17,725 nucleotides of DNA from Clostridiales bacterium (lineage in GTDB: Bacteria; Bacillota; Clostridia; Oscillospirales; Oscillospiraceae): assembly GCA_029098065.1 (NCBI GenBank), contig JAQXNP010000015.1, positions 1 through 17,725 of the forward strand, read 5' to 3'. The position numbers were made by a program, and so were the translations under genes. Under the pieces are notes generated by a model, which did no database searches, was not told the origin of the DNA, and saw nothing but the letters and a program-made list of their open reading frames with translations. Of the stretch, positions 1 to 8,183 are shown in pieces. The first letter of the stretch is position 1. Each line of letters opens with the position of its first letter.

Positions 1-1766
<1,766 letters not shown>

Positions 1767-1826
1767 TTTCTTCCCACTCCTTTTTCCGATTCGGGAGATT
1801 CGCTCCCAACTTTCGGTAACCATGTT

Positions 1827-1855
1827 ATTTTAACAACTTGTAGTTTATTTTTCAA
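1827..1855 (-). promoter_or_regulatory. Sigma-A-type promoter for hppA
   Basis: Read on the minus strand, -35 TTGAAA (1850-1855) and -10 TAAAAT (1827-1832) are separated by exactly 17 bp. The predicted start, near 1820, gives a leader of about 53 nt before the TTG codon. The rest of the gap up to 2004 is AT-rich and shows no other gene. Confidence 0.7.
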
Positions 1856-2000
1856 GTTCAAGACCGATTTTCCCGGAATGTTTTCGTTTTTTTGACGTAA
1901 TGTATAAAAGCAAAAAGTTTAATCCGAAAGCTCTGGACACTTTGACCGAAGAGTTTGTTGAAAACAGGCCGCCTTCCGAGGTGCGGGGTAGGACCAATTG

Positions 2001-2029
2001 AGAAAACGGCCGCCCCAGGGGCGGCCGTT
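2001..2029 (-). terminator. Rho-independent terminator after the 2042-2722 gene
   Basis: A perfect 12-bp GC-rich inverted repeat: arms 2005-2016 (AACGGCCGCCCC) and 2018-2029. On the minus strand it is followed by TTTTCT. It lies 13 bp past the stop codon of the gene ending at 2042 and upstream of the hppA promoter, so it separates the two minus-strand genes. Confidence 0.85.
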
Positions 2030-2041
2030 CCTTGCATTCAC

Positions 2042-2722
2042 TCATATCGTCCACTCGCTGTGGATGACCCCCACCAGCCGCCAGTCATTCTGATAGGGTT
2101 CAAAAACCAGCTTCAGCGAGCACCAGTCAAAGCCCTGGTTCTTCTCTTCCAGTCCGGGGAAATGGTACTCGACGAACCGTCCCTCCGGATAGGCGTCGGC
2201 GGCGTTCTCCTGGGCGTTTCCCACCTCCGCCACCGTATCCATCCCCACGATGGGGGCCTCTCCATAGTCGGCATTGGCCACATACCGCTCAAAATATTCC
2301 GGGATGGTGGCAGTCAGCAGCGTCCCTTTTCCATCCACCACACCCCAGGTATACACCCGCTGATCCGTCCCGCCGGCGGCCAGACGTTCCGCCGTAAGAA
2401 CCAGATCTCCCTCCAGATCCACTGTGGAATATGGTGTAAAACGCACCCCTTTTCCCGGATGGACCAGTTTGGCCAGCGCAGAATAATCCTCCGCCTCCAG
2501 CGCTGTCAGAACCTGTCCGCCCCGCTCCAACAGGCACTCGTCATTTGTCACGTCCAGCTCGGCGGCGGGCTCCGTGGCGGCTGATGCGGAACCGGCGCTG
2601 ATCGCCGCAGCCTGAAGTGTGAGGCTGGGCCGCGGTCCCTCCACGGCAGCCCTGCCCAGGAAAAATCCCAAAAAGCCTCCCAGCGCGAGTGCCAGCAGAC
2701 ATATCGGCAGAGTCTTTTTCAT
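2042..2722 (-). CDS. Membrane-anchored extracytoplasmic protein of unknown function
   Basis: A 226-residue protein with a single N-terminal hydrophobic segment (about residues 4-24, after MKK), then a low-complexity Ala/Ser/Glu linker (30-55) and a soluble domain (58-226). There is no lipobox cysteine, so it is probably a signal-anchored or secreted protein rather than a lipoprotein. The domain has a recognisable pattern: short helical start (LTALEAEDYSALAKLVHP), GVRFTPYSTVD at 92-102, YTWGVVDGKG at 124-133, EYFERYV, VEYHFPG at 184-190, and a C-terminal block ending WRLVGVIHSEWTI. From memory, similar cores occur in Firmicute cell-surface lipoproteins with no assigned function; I cannot name a Pfam family. 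The start is ATG with a GAGGGGA ribosome site. It is flanked by its own terminator and is divergent from udp. Confidence 0.85.
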   Translation of the reverse strand: MKKTLPICLLALALGGFLGFFLGRAAVEGPRPSLTLQAAAISAGSASAATEPAAELDVTNDECLLERGGQVLTALEAEDYSALAKLVHPGKGVRFTPYSTVDLEGDLVLTAERLAAGGTDQRVYTWGVVDGKGTLLTATIPEYFERYVANADYGEAPIVGMDTVAEVGNAQENAADAYPEGRFVEYHFPGLEEKNQGFDWCSLKLVFEPYQNDWRLVGVIHSEWTI

Positions 2723-2834
2723 GGTGTCCCCTCTTTCCCTCCCCGGGCCTCGCTCTCTTCAACTGACGGCGGAACGATCACCCGGAGGCGGCCCGTTACA
2801 GGCCGCAGGATTCCAAATTAACCTTTTATTGTTC

Positions 2835-2864
2835 ATAATACTAAATTTGAACAGGAAAACACAA
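2835..2864 (-). promoter_or_regulatory. Possible promoter for the 2042-2722 gene
   Basis: On the minus strand, TATTAT (2835-2840) has TTGTGT (2859-2864) 18 bp upstream. This is a weak match in an AT-rich patch, but it is the best in the divergent gap. It would give a leader of about 105 nt. An inverted repeat of TGTTCA (2830-2835) and TGAACA (2848-2853) overlaps it. Confidence 0.35.
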
Positions 2865-2903
2865 CAACAAAAAGTTACAATTCACGCGTATCTTTTGTGC
2901 GAC

Positions 2904-2932
2904 TTGCAAAAACGGGCTTCCCGCGGTATAAT
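2904..2932 (+). promoter_or_regulatory. Sigma-A promoter for udp
   Basis: -35 TTGCAA (2904-2909) and a consensus -10 TATAAT (2927-2932) with a 17-bp spacer. The predicted start near 2939 gives a short leader containing the ribosome site GAGGTGAT (2954-2961), just upstream of the ATG at 2966. Confidence 0.85.
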
Positions 2933-2965
2933 ATTTTCAACAAAACCGAGTGATGAGGTGATTCC

Positions 2966-3733
2966 ATGCAGAAGCATGAACTGCAGTTCCATATTCAATG
3001 TAAGGCGGGCGATGTGGGCCGGTACTGCATCCTCCCCGGCGATCCCGGCCGGTGTGAGAAGATCGCCGCCTATTTTGATGACGCCCGCAAGGTCCACTCC
3101 AACCGGGAGTACACCGTCTACACCGGCACCCTTCTGGGGGAGAAAGTGTCCGTGTGCTCCACCGGCATTGGCGGTCCCTCGGCAGTCATCGCCATGGAGG
3201 AGCTCCACAACATCGGCGCCGACACCTTCATCCGGGTGGGCACCTGCGGCGGCATCGCCCTGAAGGTCCAGGCCGACGACGTGGTCATCGCCACCGGCGC
3301 CGTCCGGCATGAGGGGACCAGCCGGGAATACGCCCCCATCGAGTTCCCCGCGGTGAGCGACTACACCGTCCAGGAGGCGCTGGTCCAGGCCGCCAAGAAT
3401 CTGGGCAAGCCCTGGCACGCCGGGGTGGTCCAGTGCAAGGATTCCTTCTACGGCCAGCATGACCCGGCCCGGATGCCGGGGAGCTCTGAGCTGCTGCCCA
3501 CGTGGGAGGCCTGGAAGCGGCTGGGGGTGCTGGCCTCCGAGATGGAGTCCGCCGCCCTGTTCTGCTGCGCCGCCGCCCTGGGGGTGCGCTGCGGCTCCTG
3601 CTTCCACGTGATCTGGAATCAGGAGCGGGAGGCCGCCGGGCTGGACCAGAAGGAGAGCCATGACCTGTCCGCCGCCATTGAGGTGGGCGTGGAGGCGCTG
3701 AAGCTCCTTATCCGCCAGGACCGGGAACCGTGA
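2966..3733 (+). CDS. udp: Uridine phosphorylase
   Basis: Cytoplasmic PNP/UDP phosphorylase-family enzyme of pyrimidine salvage: uridine plus phosphate gives uracil and ribose-1-phosphate. At 255 residues it is the usual family length (E. coli Udp is 253). Visible features are the phosphate loop LPGDPGR (23-29), the STGIGGPS block (66-72), RVGTCGG (90-96), EFPAVSDY (126-133), [14 protein letters not shown] (158-171, the Firmicute form of the uracil-recognition region) and the ribose-binding EMES (192-195). The closing KESHD motif is also typical of uridine rather than purine phosphorylases. The start is ATG after a near-perfect anti-16S match. It is a single-gene unit between its own promoter and a hairpin shared with ldh. 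Some paralogues accept thymidine or deoxyuridine, which the sequence alone does not settle. Confidence 0.93.
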   Translation: MQKHELQFHIQCKAGDVGRYCILPGDPGRCEKIAAYFDDARKVHSNREYTVYTGTLLGEKVSVCSTGIGGPSAVIAMEELHNIGADTFIRVGTCGGIALKVQADDVVIATGAVRHEGTSREYAPIEFPAVSDYTVQEALVQAAKNLGKPWHAGVVQCKDSFYGQHDPARMPGSSELLPTWEAWKRLGVLASEMESAALFCCAAALGVRCGSCFHVIWNQEREAAGLDQKESHDLSAAIEVGVEALKLLIRQDREP

Positions 3734-3772
3734 GCGCAGCTGCCTGTACGGTTTTCACAAACGTATCCATCC

Positions 3773-3813
3773 AGCGGGAAGGGGACGGCCGGCGGCCGGC
3801 CCCTTCCCGCTTT
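3773..3813. terminator. Terminator between convergent udp and ldh
   Basis: A perfect 12-bp inverted repeat, AGCGGGAAGGGG (3773-3784) with its complement at 3800-3811, around a further GC-rich inner stem. It sits 40 bp after the udp stop and just past the 3' end of ldh. The U-tract is short (TTT on the plus side), so the strength of termination is uncertain. Confidence 0.75.
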
Positions 3814-3820
3814 CCCATTC

Positions 3821-4765
3821 TTACAGTCCCAGTCCCCCGGCCGCTTCTTTCAGCGTCTCCGCCGACTGGCGGAACGCCTCCCGCTCCTGGGGGGAGAGGG
3901 CGATCTCCAGCACCTTTTCCACCCCCCGGCGGCCCACCACGGCGGGCACGCTCATGCACAGGTCCTCCACCCCGTAGAGCCCGTGAAGATTGGCGGACAC
4001 GGGCAGCACCGAGCGCTCATCCCGCACGACGCACAGGGCCAGCCGGGCCACCGCCGCCGCGATGCCATAATAGGTGGCCCCCTTTTTCTCAATGATCTCA
4101 TAGGCGGAGTCCCGAACATCCCGGTAGATGCTGTCTTTCATTTCCTCGCAGTCCTCCACCCCGCACAGGGCGCAGAAGTGCTCCAGATCCACCCCGGAGA
4201 TGTTGGCTCCGCTCCACACCGCCAGTTCGCTGTCTCCGTGCTCCCCCACCACAACAGCGTGGATGCTCCGGCTGTCCACTCCCAGCCGCTCCCCCAGCAG
4301 GTATTTGAGCCGGGCGGTGTCCAGCACCGTACCTGAACCCATTACCTGCCCCGCGGGCAGTCCGGAGAGCTTCTGGGCCGCCCAGGTCAGGATATCCACC
4401 GGGTTGGACACAATGAGGAGCACCGCCTCCCGGTTGTAACGGACCAGGGGCGTGATGATGCTCTTTAAAATGCCCACGTTTTTCCGCACCAGATCCAGCC
4501 GGGTCTCCCCCGGCTTCTGGTTGGCCCCGGCGGTGATGACGATCAGGGCACAGCCCTCCAGATCCGGATAGTCCCCGGCGTAGATCTTCATGGGCCGGGT
4601 GAAAGGCAGGCCGTGGGACATGTCCATGGCCTCCCCCTCCGCCCGGTCCCGGTTTACGTCAATGAGCACCAGTTCGGAAAAAGCCCCCGTCCGGGCCATG
4701 GCAAAGGCGGCCGCTGAACCCACAAACCCACAGCCGATGACGGCGGCCTTCTGAATATTGACCAT
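3821..4765 (-). CDS. ldh: L-lactate dehydrogenase
   Basis: NAD-dependent L-LDH that reduces pyruvate to L-lactate, the fermentative NADH sink. From ATG at 4763-4765 the protein is 314 residues, the normal family length. The frame stays open to a GTG at 4834, but that adds 23 charged, family-foreign residues, and the ATG has AAGGGGGA upstream. Motifs are the Rossmann loop GCGFVGS (11-17), Asp36 for NAD ribose, QKPGETR with Gln83 (lactate rather than malate specificity) and Arg89, SNPVD (120-124), Arg152, and GEHGDSE with catalytic His176. His169 corresponds to one of the two residues that bind fructose-1,6-bisphosphate in allosteric LDHs; the other, normally Arg, is Lys here (154). It is convergent with udp. 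No convincing promoter is visible upstream. Confidence 0.95.
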   Translation of the reverse strand: MVNIQKAAVIGCGFVGSAAAFAMARTGAFSELVLIDVNRDRAEGEAMDMSHGLPFTRPMKIYAGDYPDLEGCALIVITAGANQKPGETRLDLVRKNVGILKSIITPLVRYNREAVLLIVSNPVDILTWAAQKLSGLPAGQVMGSGTVLDTARLKYLLGERLGVDSRSIHAVVVGEHGDSELAVWSGANISGVDLEHFCALCGVEDCEEMKDSIYRDVRDSAYEIIEKKGATYYGIAAAVARLALCVVRDERSVLPVSANLHGLYGVEDLCMSVPAVVGRRGVEKVLEIALSPQEREAFRQSAETLKEAAGGLGL

Positions 4766-4873
4766 GCTGGAATATTCCCCCTTATCCGGATCCCGGCGCG
4801 GCCTCCCGCGTCCTCTGTCCGAATTTTCTTCCACCTCAGTATGCCCCGGACCGCGAAAAAATCGTCATCCCCC

Positions 4874-4902
4874 TTGACAAAACCGTTTTGTTATTGTATC
4901 CT
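4874..4902 (+). promoter_or_regulatory. Sigma-A promoter of the metal-efflux operon
   Basis: Consensus -35 TTGACA (4874-4879) and -10 TATCCT (4897-4902) with a 17-bp spacer. The expected start (about 4909) falls inside the palindrome at 4904-4929, the usual arrangement for repression by an ArsR-family protein. Confidence 0.85.
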
Positions 4903-4903
4903 C

Positions 4904-4929
4904 AACATATGAACAATCGCTCATATGTT
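4904..4929. promoter_or_regulatory. ArsR/SmtB-family operator of the efflux operon
   Basis: A perfect inverted repeat with 9-bp arms, AACATATGA (4904-4912) and TCATATGTT (4921-4929), separated by 8 bases. The core TGAAC-N4-GCTCA resembles the TGAACA/TGTTCA half-sites bound by SmtB, ZiaR and CadC-type zinc/cadmium sensors. It begins two bases after the -10 and covers the transcription start, and the sensor gene follows at once, so autorepression is the natural reading. A close relative lies at 10060-10085. Confidence 0.8.
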
Positions 4930-4948
4930 CAAAGAAAGGAGTTTTCCC

Positions 4949-5323
4949 ATGAATGACCGGGACGACCTGCTGGAAGAGCCGGAATGCTGTGAATTTATCC
5001 ACGTTCACGAGGACATCGTACAAAAGGTCCGGGACAACATGCCCGACGAGGAGACGCTGTACGATCTGGCCGACCTCTTCCGCATTTTCGCCGATTCCAC
5101 CCGCATCAAAATTCTGTATCTCCTTTTCGAGTCGGAGATGTGCGTCTGCGACATCGCCCAGCTGCTGGGCATGACCCAGTCGGCCATCTCCCACCAACTC
5201 CGCTCCCTGAAGCAGTCCAAGCTGGTGAAGGCCCGCCGGGAGGGCAAAACTGTCTTCTACTCCCTGGCCGACAATCACGTGGTGACCATCCTGGCCCAGG
5301 GTATGGAGCACGTCACCGAGTAA
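4949..5323 (+). CDS. ArsR/SmtB-family metal sensor (CadC/ZiaR-like repressor)
   Basis: A 124-residue winged-helix repressor expected to release its operator when it binds Zn2+, Cd2+ or Pb2+. The start is ATG at 4949 (AAAGGAG seven bases upstream); an ATG in the same frame at 4925 lies inside the operator. Two metal sites can be read. The alpha-5 site is complete: Asp108-x-His110 and His121-x-x-Glu124, the same spacing as SmtB and CzrA, with Glu124 as the last residue. The alpha3N-type site is suggested by Cys65-Val-Cys67 in the helix before the recognition helix, plus Cys13-Cys14 and His18/His20 at the N-terminus, as in CadC. The recognition helix is MTQSAISHQLRSLKQ (75-89). It is first gene of an operon with an HMA protein and a P1B ATPase, which supports a zinc/cadmium efflux regulator. 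Confidence 0.93.
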   Translation: MNDRDDLLEEPECCEFIHVHEDIVQKVRDNMPDEETLYDLADLFRIFADSTRIKILYLLFESEMCVCDIAQLLGMTQSAISHQLRSLKQSKLVKARREGKTVFYSLADNHVVTILAQGMEHVTE

Positions 5324-5377
5324 CGCCGTCAGACAGCCCTCCGGGGCTTCCAATCTATGTTAAGGGAGATCATTCAT

Positions 5378-5599
5378 ATGAAAAAGAAATTCAATCTGAT
5401 CGATCTGGACTGCGCCAACTGCGCCCGGAAAATGGAGGACGCCATCAACAGGATCGATGGAGTCTCCTCCGCCTCCGTCAGCTTTATCCAGCAGAAAATG
5501 ACCATCGACGCCGACGATGCCCACTTTGACGACATCATGGCCCAGGTGGTCAAGGTCTGTAAAAGGGTGGAGCCCGACTGTCAGATCGTTCTGAAATAA
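5378..5599 (+). CDS. Stand-alone heavy-metal-associated (HMA) domain protein
   Basis: A 73-residue soluble protein that is essentially one ferredoxin-like HMA domain with the metal motif DCANCAR (Cys12 and Cys15 from ATG 5378). The preceding Asp, DCxxC, is typical of the Zn/Cd-preferring HMA domains of ZntA/CadA rather than the Cu-preferring MxCxxC. An ATG in the same frame at 5357 would add seven residues; ATG 5378 is preferred because AAGGGAG lies nine bases upstream. It sits between the sensor and the ATPase. The ATPase itself has no N-terminal metal-binding domain, so this protein probably supplies that function in trans, as a chaperone or detachable regulatory domain. That role is inference from gene order and domain content. 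Confidence 0.88.
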   Translation: MKKKFNLIDLDCANCARKMEDAINRIDGVSSASVSFIQQKMTIDADDAHFDDIMAQVVKVCKRVEPDCQIVLK

Positions 5600-5608
5600 G
5601 CGACGCAC

Positions 5609-5624
5609 GGGCGGAACTCCGCCC
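5609..5624 (+). other. Intercistronic hairpin before the ATPase gene
   Basis: GGGCGGA (5609-5615) and TCCGCCC (5618-5624) form a compact 16-nt hairpin between the HMA gene and the ATPase gene. No U-tract follows, so it is not a terminator. The ATPase ribosome site AAGGAGGG begins six bases later. It may tune relative expression or protect an mRNA end. Confidence 0.5.
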
Positions 5625-5644
5625 ATCCCAAGGAGGGAACTCCC

Positions 5645-7513
5645 ATGACCCGAAAACAGAAAAAAACATTCGTCCGCATCCTTCTGGCGGCCGTCCTGCT
5701 GATCGCGGCGGCCGTCCTGAACCGCAGCGGAGCAGTTCTCCCGCTGCCCCCGGCGGTTCTCTACCTCATCCCCTATTTCGTCATCGGCTGGGATATTCTC
5801 TGGAAGGCTGTCCGCAACATCGCCCACGGACAGGTCTTTGACGAGAACTTCCTCATGGCCCTGGCCACCGTGGGTGCCCTGGCCATCGGGGAGTATCCCG
5901 AGGCCGTGTTCGTCATGCTTTTCTACCAGGTGGGCGAGTTCTTTCAGAACTGGGCGGTGGGCCGGTCCCGCCAGTCCATCGCCGCCCTGATGGACATCCG
6001 TCCCGACTACGCCAATGTGGAGCGTGACGGGGCGCTGGAGGAGGTGGACCCCGACGAGGTGGCGGTGGGCGAGACCATCCTCATCAAGCCCGGCGAGCGG
6101 GTCCCCCTGGACGGCGTGGTGCTGGAGGGGGAGTCCACCCTGAACACCGCCGCCCTCACCGGAGAATCCCTCCCCCGCTCCGTCCGGCCCGGGGATGACG
6201 TGATCTCGGGCTGCGTCAACCTCTCCGGCGTCCTCCGGGTCCGCACCACCAAGGAATACGGCGACTCCACCGTCTCCCGCATCCTGGACCTGGTGGAGAA
6301 TTCCAGCGCCAAGAAGGCCAAAAAGGAGCAGTTTATCACCCGCTTCGCCCGGTGGTACACCCCGGCGGTGGTCATCGGCGCGGTGGCGCTGGCCTTCCTG
6401 CCCCCGCTGATCACCGGGGACAGCTGGACCAAATGGCTGGAGCAGGCCCTCATCTTCCTGGTCATCTCCTGCCCCTGCGCTCTTGTGATCTCGGTGCCCC
6501 TCACCTTCTTCGGCGGCATCGGCGGGGCCTCCCGGCAGGGGGTGCTGGTGAAGGGCAGCAATTATCTGGAGGCCCTGGCTCAGGCGGAGATCGTGGTCTT
6601 TGACAAGACGGGCACCCTCACCCGGGGCGTCTTCAATGTCACAGCCATCCACCCGAAGGAGTGCGATGAGGCCGAGCTGCTGGAGCGGGCCGCTCTGGCT
6701 GAGTGCTACAGCAGCCACCCCATCGCCAAATCCCTGCGGGAGGCCTACGGGAAAGACATCGACGAGAGCCGGGTGACCCATGTGGAAGAGCTGGCTGGCC
6801 GGGGTGTCCGGGCGGACATCGACGGCCAGACCATCTATGTGGGCAACGGCAAGCTCATGGACGAGGTGGGCGCCCCCTGGCACCCCTGCCACCATGTGGG
6901 CACCACCATCCATGTGGCGGCAGAGGGAGAATATCTGGGCCATCTGGTCATCTCCGACGCGGTGAAGCCCGACGCCAGAGAGGCCGTCTCCGCCCTGAAG
7001 GCCGCCGGTGTGAAAAGAACCGTGATGCTCACCGGTGACAGCGAGGCGGTGGGCCGGGCGGTGGCCCGGGAACTGGGGCTGGACGAGGTCCACGCTCAGC
7101 TCCTCCCGGCGGACAAGGTGGCTCGGGTGGAGGAACTGCTGTCCCGGAAATCTCCCAGGGGCACCCTGGTTTTCGTGGGGGACGGCATCAACGACGCCCC
7201 CGTGCTCTCCCGTTCCGATGTGGGCATCGCAATGGGCGCCCTGGGCAGCGACGCCGCCATCGAGGCCGCCGACGTGGTGCTGATGGATGACAAGCCGTCC
7301 AAAATCGCCCTGGCGGTATCCATCGCCCGGCGCACTCTGGCCATCGCCAATCAGAACATCGTCTTTGCCCTGGGGGTAAAAGCGGTGTTTCTCATCATGG
7401 GCATCCTGGGGGTGGCCAACATGTGGGAGGCGGTCTTTGCCGACGTGGGCGTCAGCGTCATCGCCATTCTCAACGCTGCCCGGGCGCTGAAAATGCCCCG
7501 GCAGGCAGAATAA
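5645..7513 (+). CDS. cadA: P1B-type Zn2+/Cd2+/Pb2+-exporting ATPase lacking its N-terminal metal-binding domain
   Basis: A 622-residue cytoplasmic-membrane ATPase that exports divalent soft metals. The landmarks are in order: actuator TGES (172-175), membrane CPC (276-278) in helix 6, phosphorylated Asp320 in DKTGTLT, the His-Pro pair of the N-domain (SHPIAKS, 357-363), MLTGD (461-465), GDGINDAP (512-519), Lys579 in helix 7 and Asp600 in helix 8. CPC plus that Lys and Asp is the P1B-2 (ZntA/CadA) set, not the copper set. The protein starts almost directly with the first membrane helix, so the HMA domain normally fused in front is missing and is encoded next door. A Cys/His cluster, HPCHH (413-417), lies in the nucleotide-binding region and is unexplained. 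ATG 5645 has AAGGAGGG eight bases upstream. Last gene of its operon. Confidence 0.95.
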   Translation: MTRKQKKTFVRILLAAVLLIAAAVLNRSGAVLPLPPAVLYLIPYFVIGWDILWKAVRNIAHGQVFDENFLMALATVGALAIGEYPEAVFVMLFYQVGEFFQNWAVGRSRQSIAALMDIRPDYANVERDGALEEVDPDEVAVGETILIKPGERVPLDGVVLEGESTLNTAALTGESLPRSVRPGDDVISGCVNLSGVLRVRTTKEYGDSTVSRILDLVENSSAKKAKKEQFITRFARWYTPAVVIGAVALAFLPPLITGDSWTKWLEQALIFLVISCPCALVISVPLTFFGGIGGASRQGVLVKGSNYLEALAQAEIVVFDKTGTLTRGVFNVTAIHPKECDEAELLERAALAECYSSHPIAKSLREAYGKDIDESRVTHVEELAGRGVRADIDGQTIYVGNGKLMDEVGAPWHPCHHVGTTIHVAAEGEYLGHLVISDAVKPDAREAVSALKAAGVKRTVMLTGDSEAVGRAVARELGLDEVHAQLLPADKVARVEELLSRKSPRGTLVFVGDGINDAPVLSRSDVGIAMGALGSDAAIEAADVVLMDDKPSKIALAVSIARRTLAIANQNIVFALGVKAVFLIMGILGVANMWEAVFADVGVSVIAILNAARALKMPRQAE

Positions 7514-7561
7514 ATCAAACGCGCTCCGCCTCGTTCCGGCGGAGCGCGTTTGATTTTCTTT
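7512..7561. terminator. Strong bidirectional terminator between the ATPase and acetyltransferase genes
   Basis: A perfect 19-bp inverted repeat with arms 7512-7530 and 7538-7556 and a 7-nt loop. The outer arm ends are A/T-rich, so both strands carry a GC stem followed by a T-rich run. The ATPase stop codon overlaps the left arm, and the minus-strand acetyltransferase gene ends 9 bp beyond the right arm. Confidence 0.92.
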
Positions 7562-7564
7562 CCG

Positions 7565-8182
7565 TTAACCGGGCTCGGAGGGATGCTCCGCCCAGTATTC
7601 GGCGGCCAGCCCTTCCCAGTAGGCCCTGTCCTCCCCGGTGATGGGCCGGATCACCCGGCAGGGATTCCCCGCCGCCACCACCCCGGAGGGAATATCATGG
7701 GTCACCACGCTCCCGGCGCCGATGACCACGTTGTCCCCGATGGTCACCCCGGGATTGATGACGGTATTCCCGCCGATCCACACCGAGTTTCCGATCTTCA
7801 CGGGTTTTCCGTATTCCAGATCCACATTCCGCACCCCGGCGTCGATGGGGTGGGCGGCGGTAAACACGCACACCCGGGGCGCGATGTACACATCGTCCCC
7901 GATGGTGATCTCACACACATCCAGCAGGATGCAGTCACAGTTGGCGTACACGTGCCTGCCGATGGTGATGTGGCTGCCGTAATCGCAGTAGAAGGGCGGC
8001 TCGATCCAGGACCCCTCTTTGATCGACCCCAGCAGCTCCCGGAAGAGGCCGGGAAGCCTGCTCCGGTCGTTCTCGCTGTTGATGGCCCGGACCAGCCGCC
8101 ACTTGCGCTGGTGCTCCTCTCCCAGCTGGGGATCAAAGGGCCGGTAGAGCTTCCCCGCCAGCATCCGCTCCTTTTCCGTCAT
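7565..8182 (-). CDS. Hexapeptide-repeat O-acetyltransferase (maltose/galactoside acetyltransferase family)
   Basis: A 205-residue left-handed beta-helix acetyltransferase of the Maa/LacA type, which transfers acetyl from acetyl-CoA to a sugar hydroxyl. It begins with the family helical cap (MTEKERMLAGKLYRPFDPQL), has EPPFYCDYGSHITIG (61-75), catalytic His111 in FTAAHPID, and a run of hexapeptide repeats (KIGNSVWIGGNTVINPGVTIGDNVVIGAGSVV, as separate [LIV]-G-x4 units from 129 to 160), then the GNPCRVIR closing motif (172-179). Length matches the family. The start is ATG after AGGGAGA, one base past the stop of the kinase-like gene, so translation is probably coupled. The acceptor cannot be read from sequence; such enzymes act on maltose, glucose, galactosides or unknown thio-sugars. 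Confidence 0.93.
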   Translation of the reverse strand: MTEKERMLAGKLYRPFDPQLGEEHQRKWRLVRAINSENDRSRLPGLFRELLGSIKEGSWIEPPFYCDYGSHITIGRHVYANCDCILLDVCEITIGDDVYIAPRVCVFTAAHPIDAGVRNVDLEYGKPVKIGNSVWIGGNTVINPGVTIGDNVVIGAGSVVTHDIPSGVVAAGNPCRVIRPITGEDRAYWEGLAAEYWAEHPSEPG

Positions 8183-8183
8183 C

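Noticed and set aside
4766..4834. A longer ldh start at GTG 4834
   Set aside because: The 23 extra residues are charged and foreign to the family, and ATG 4765 has a better ribosome site and gives the standard length.
5360..7093. A 577-codon minus-strand open frame over the ATPase gene
   Set aside because: Antisense to an intact P1B ATPase with all its motifs; the translation is low-complexity and has no ribosome site.
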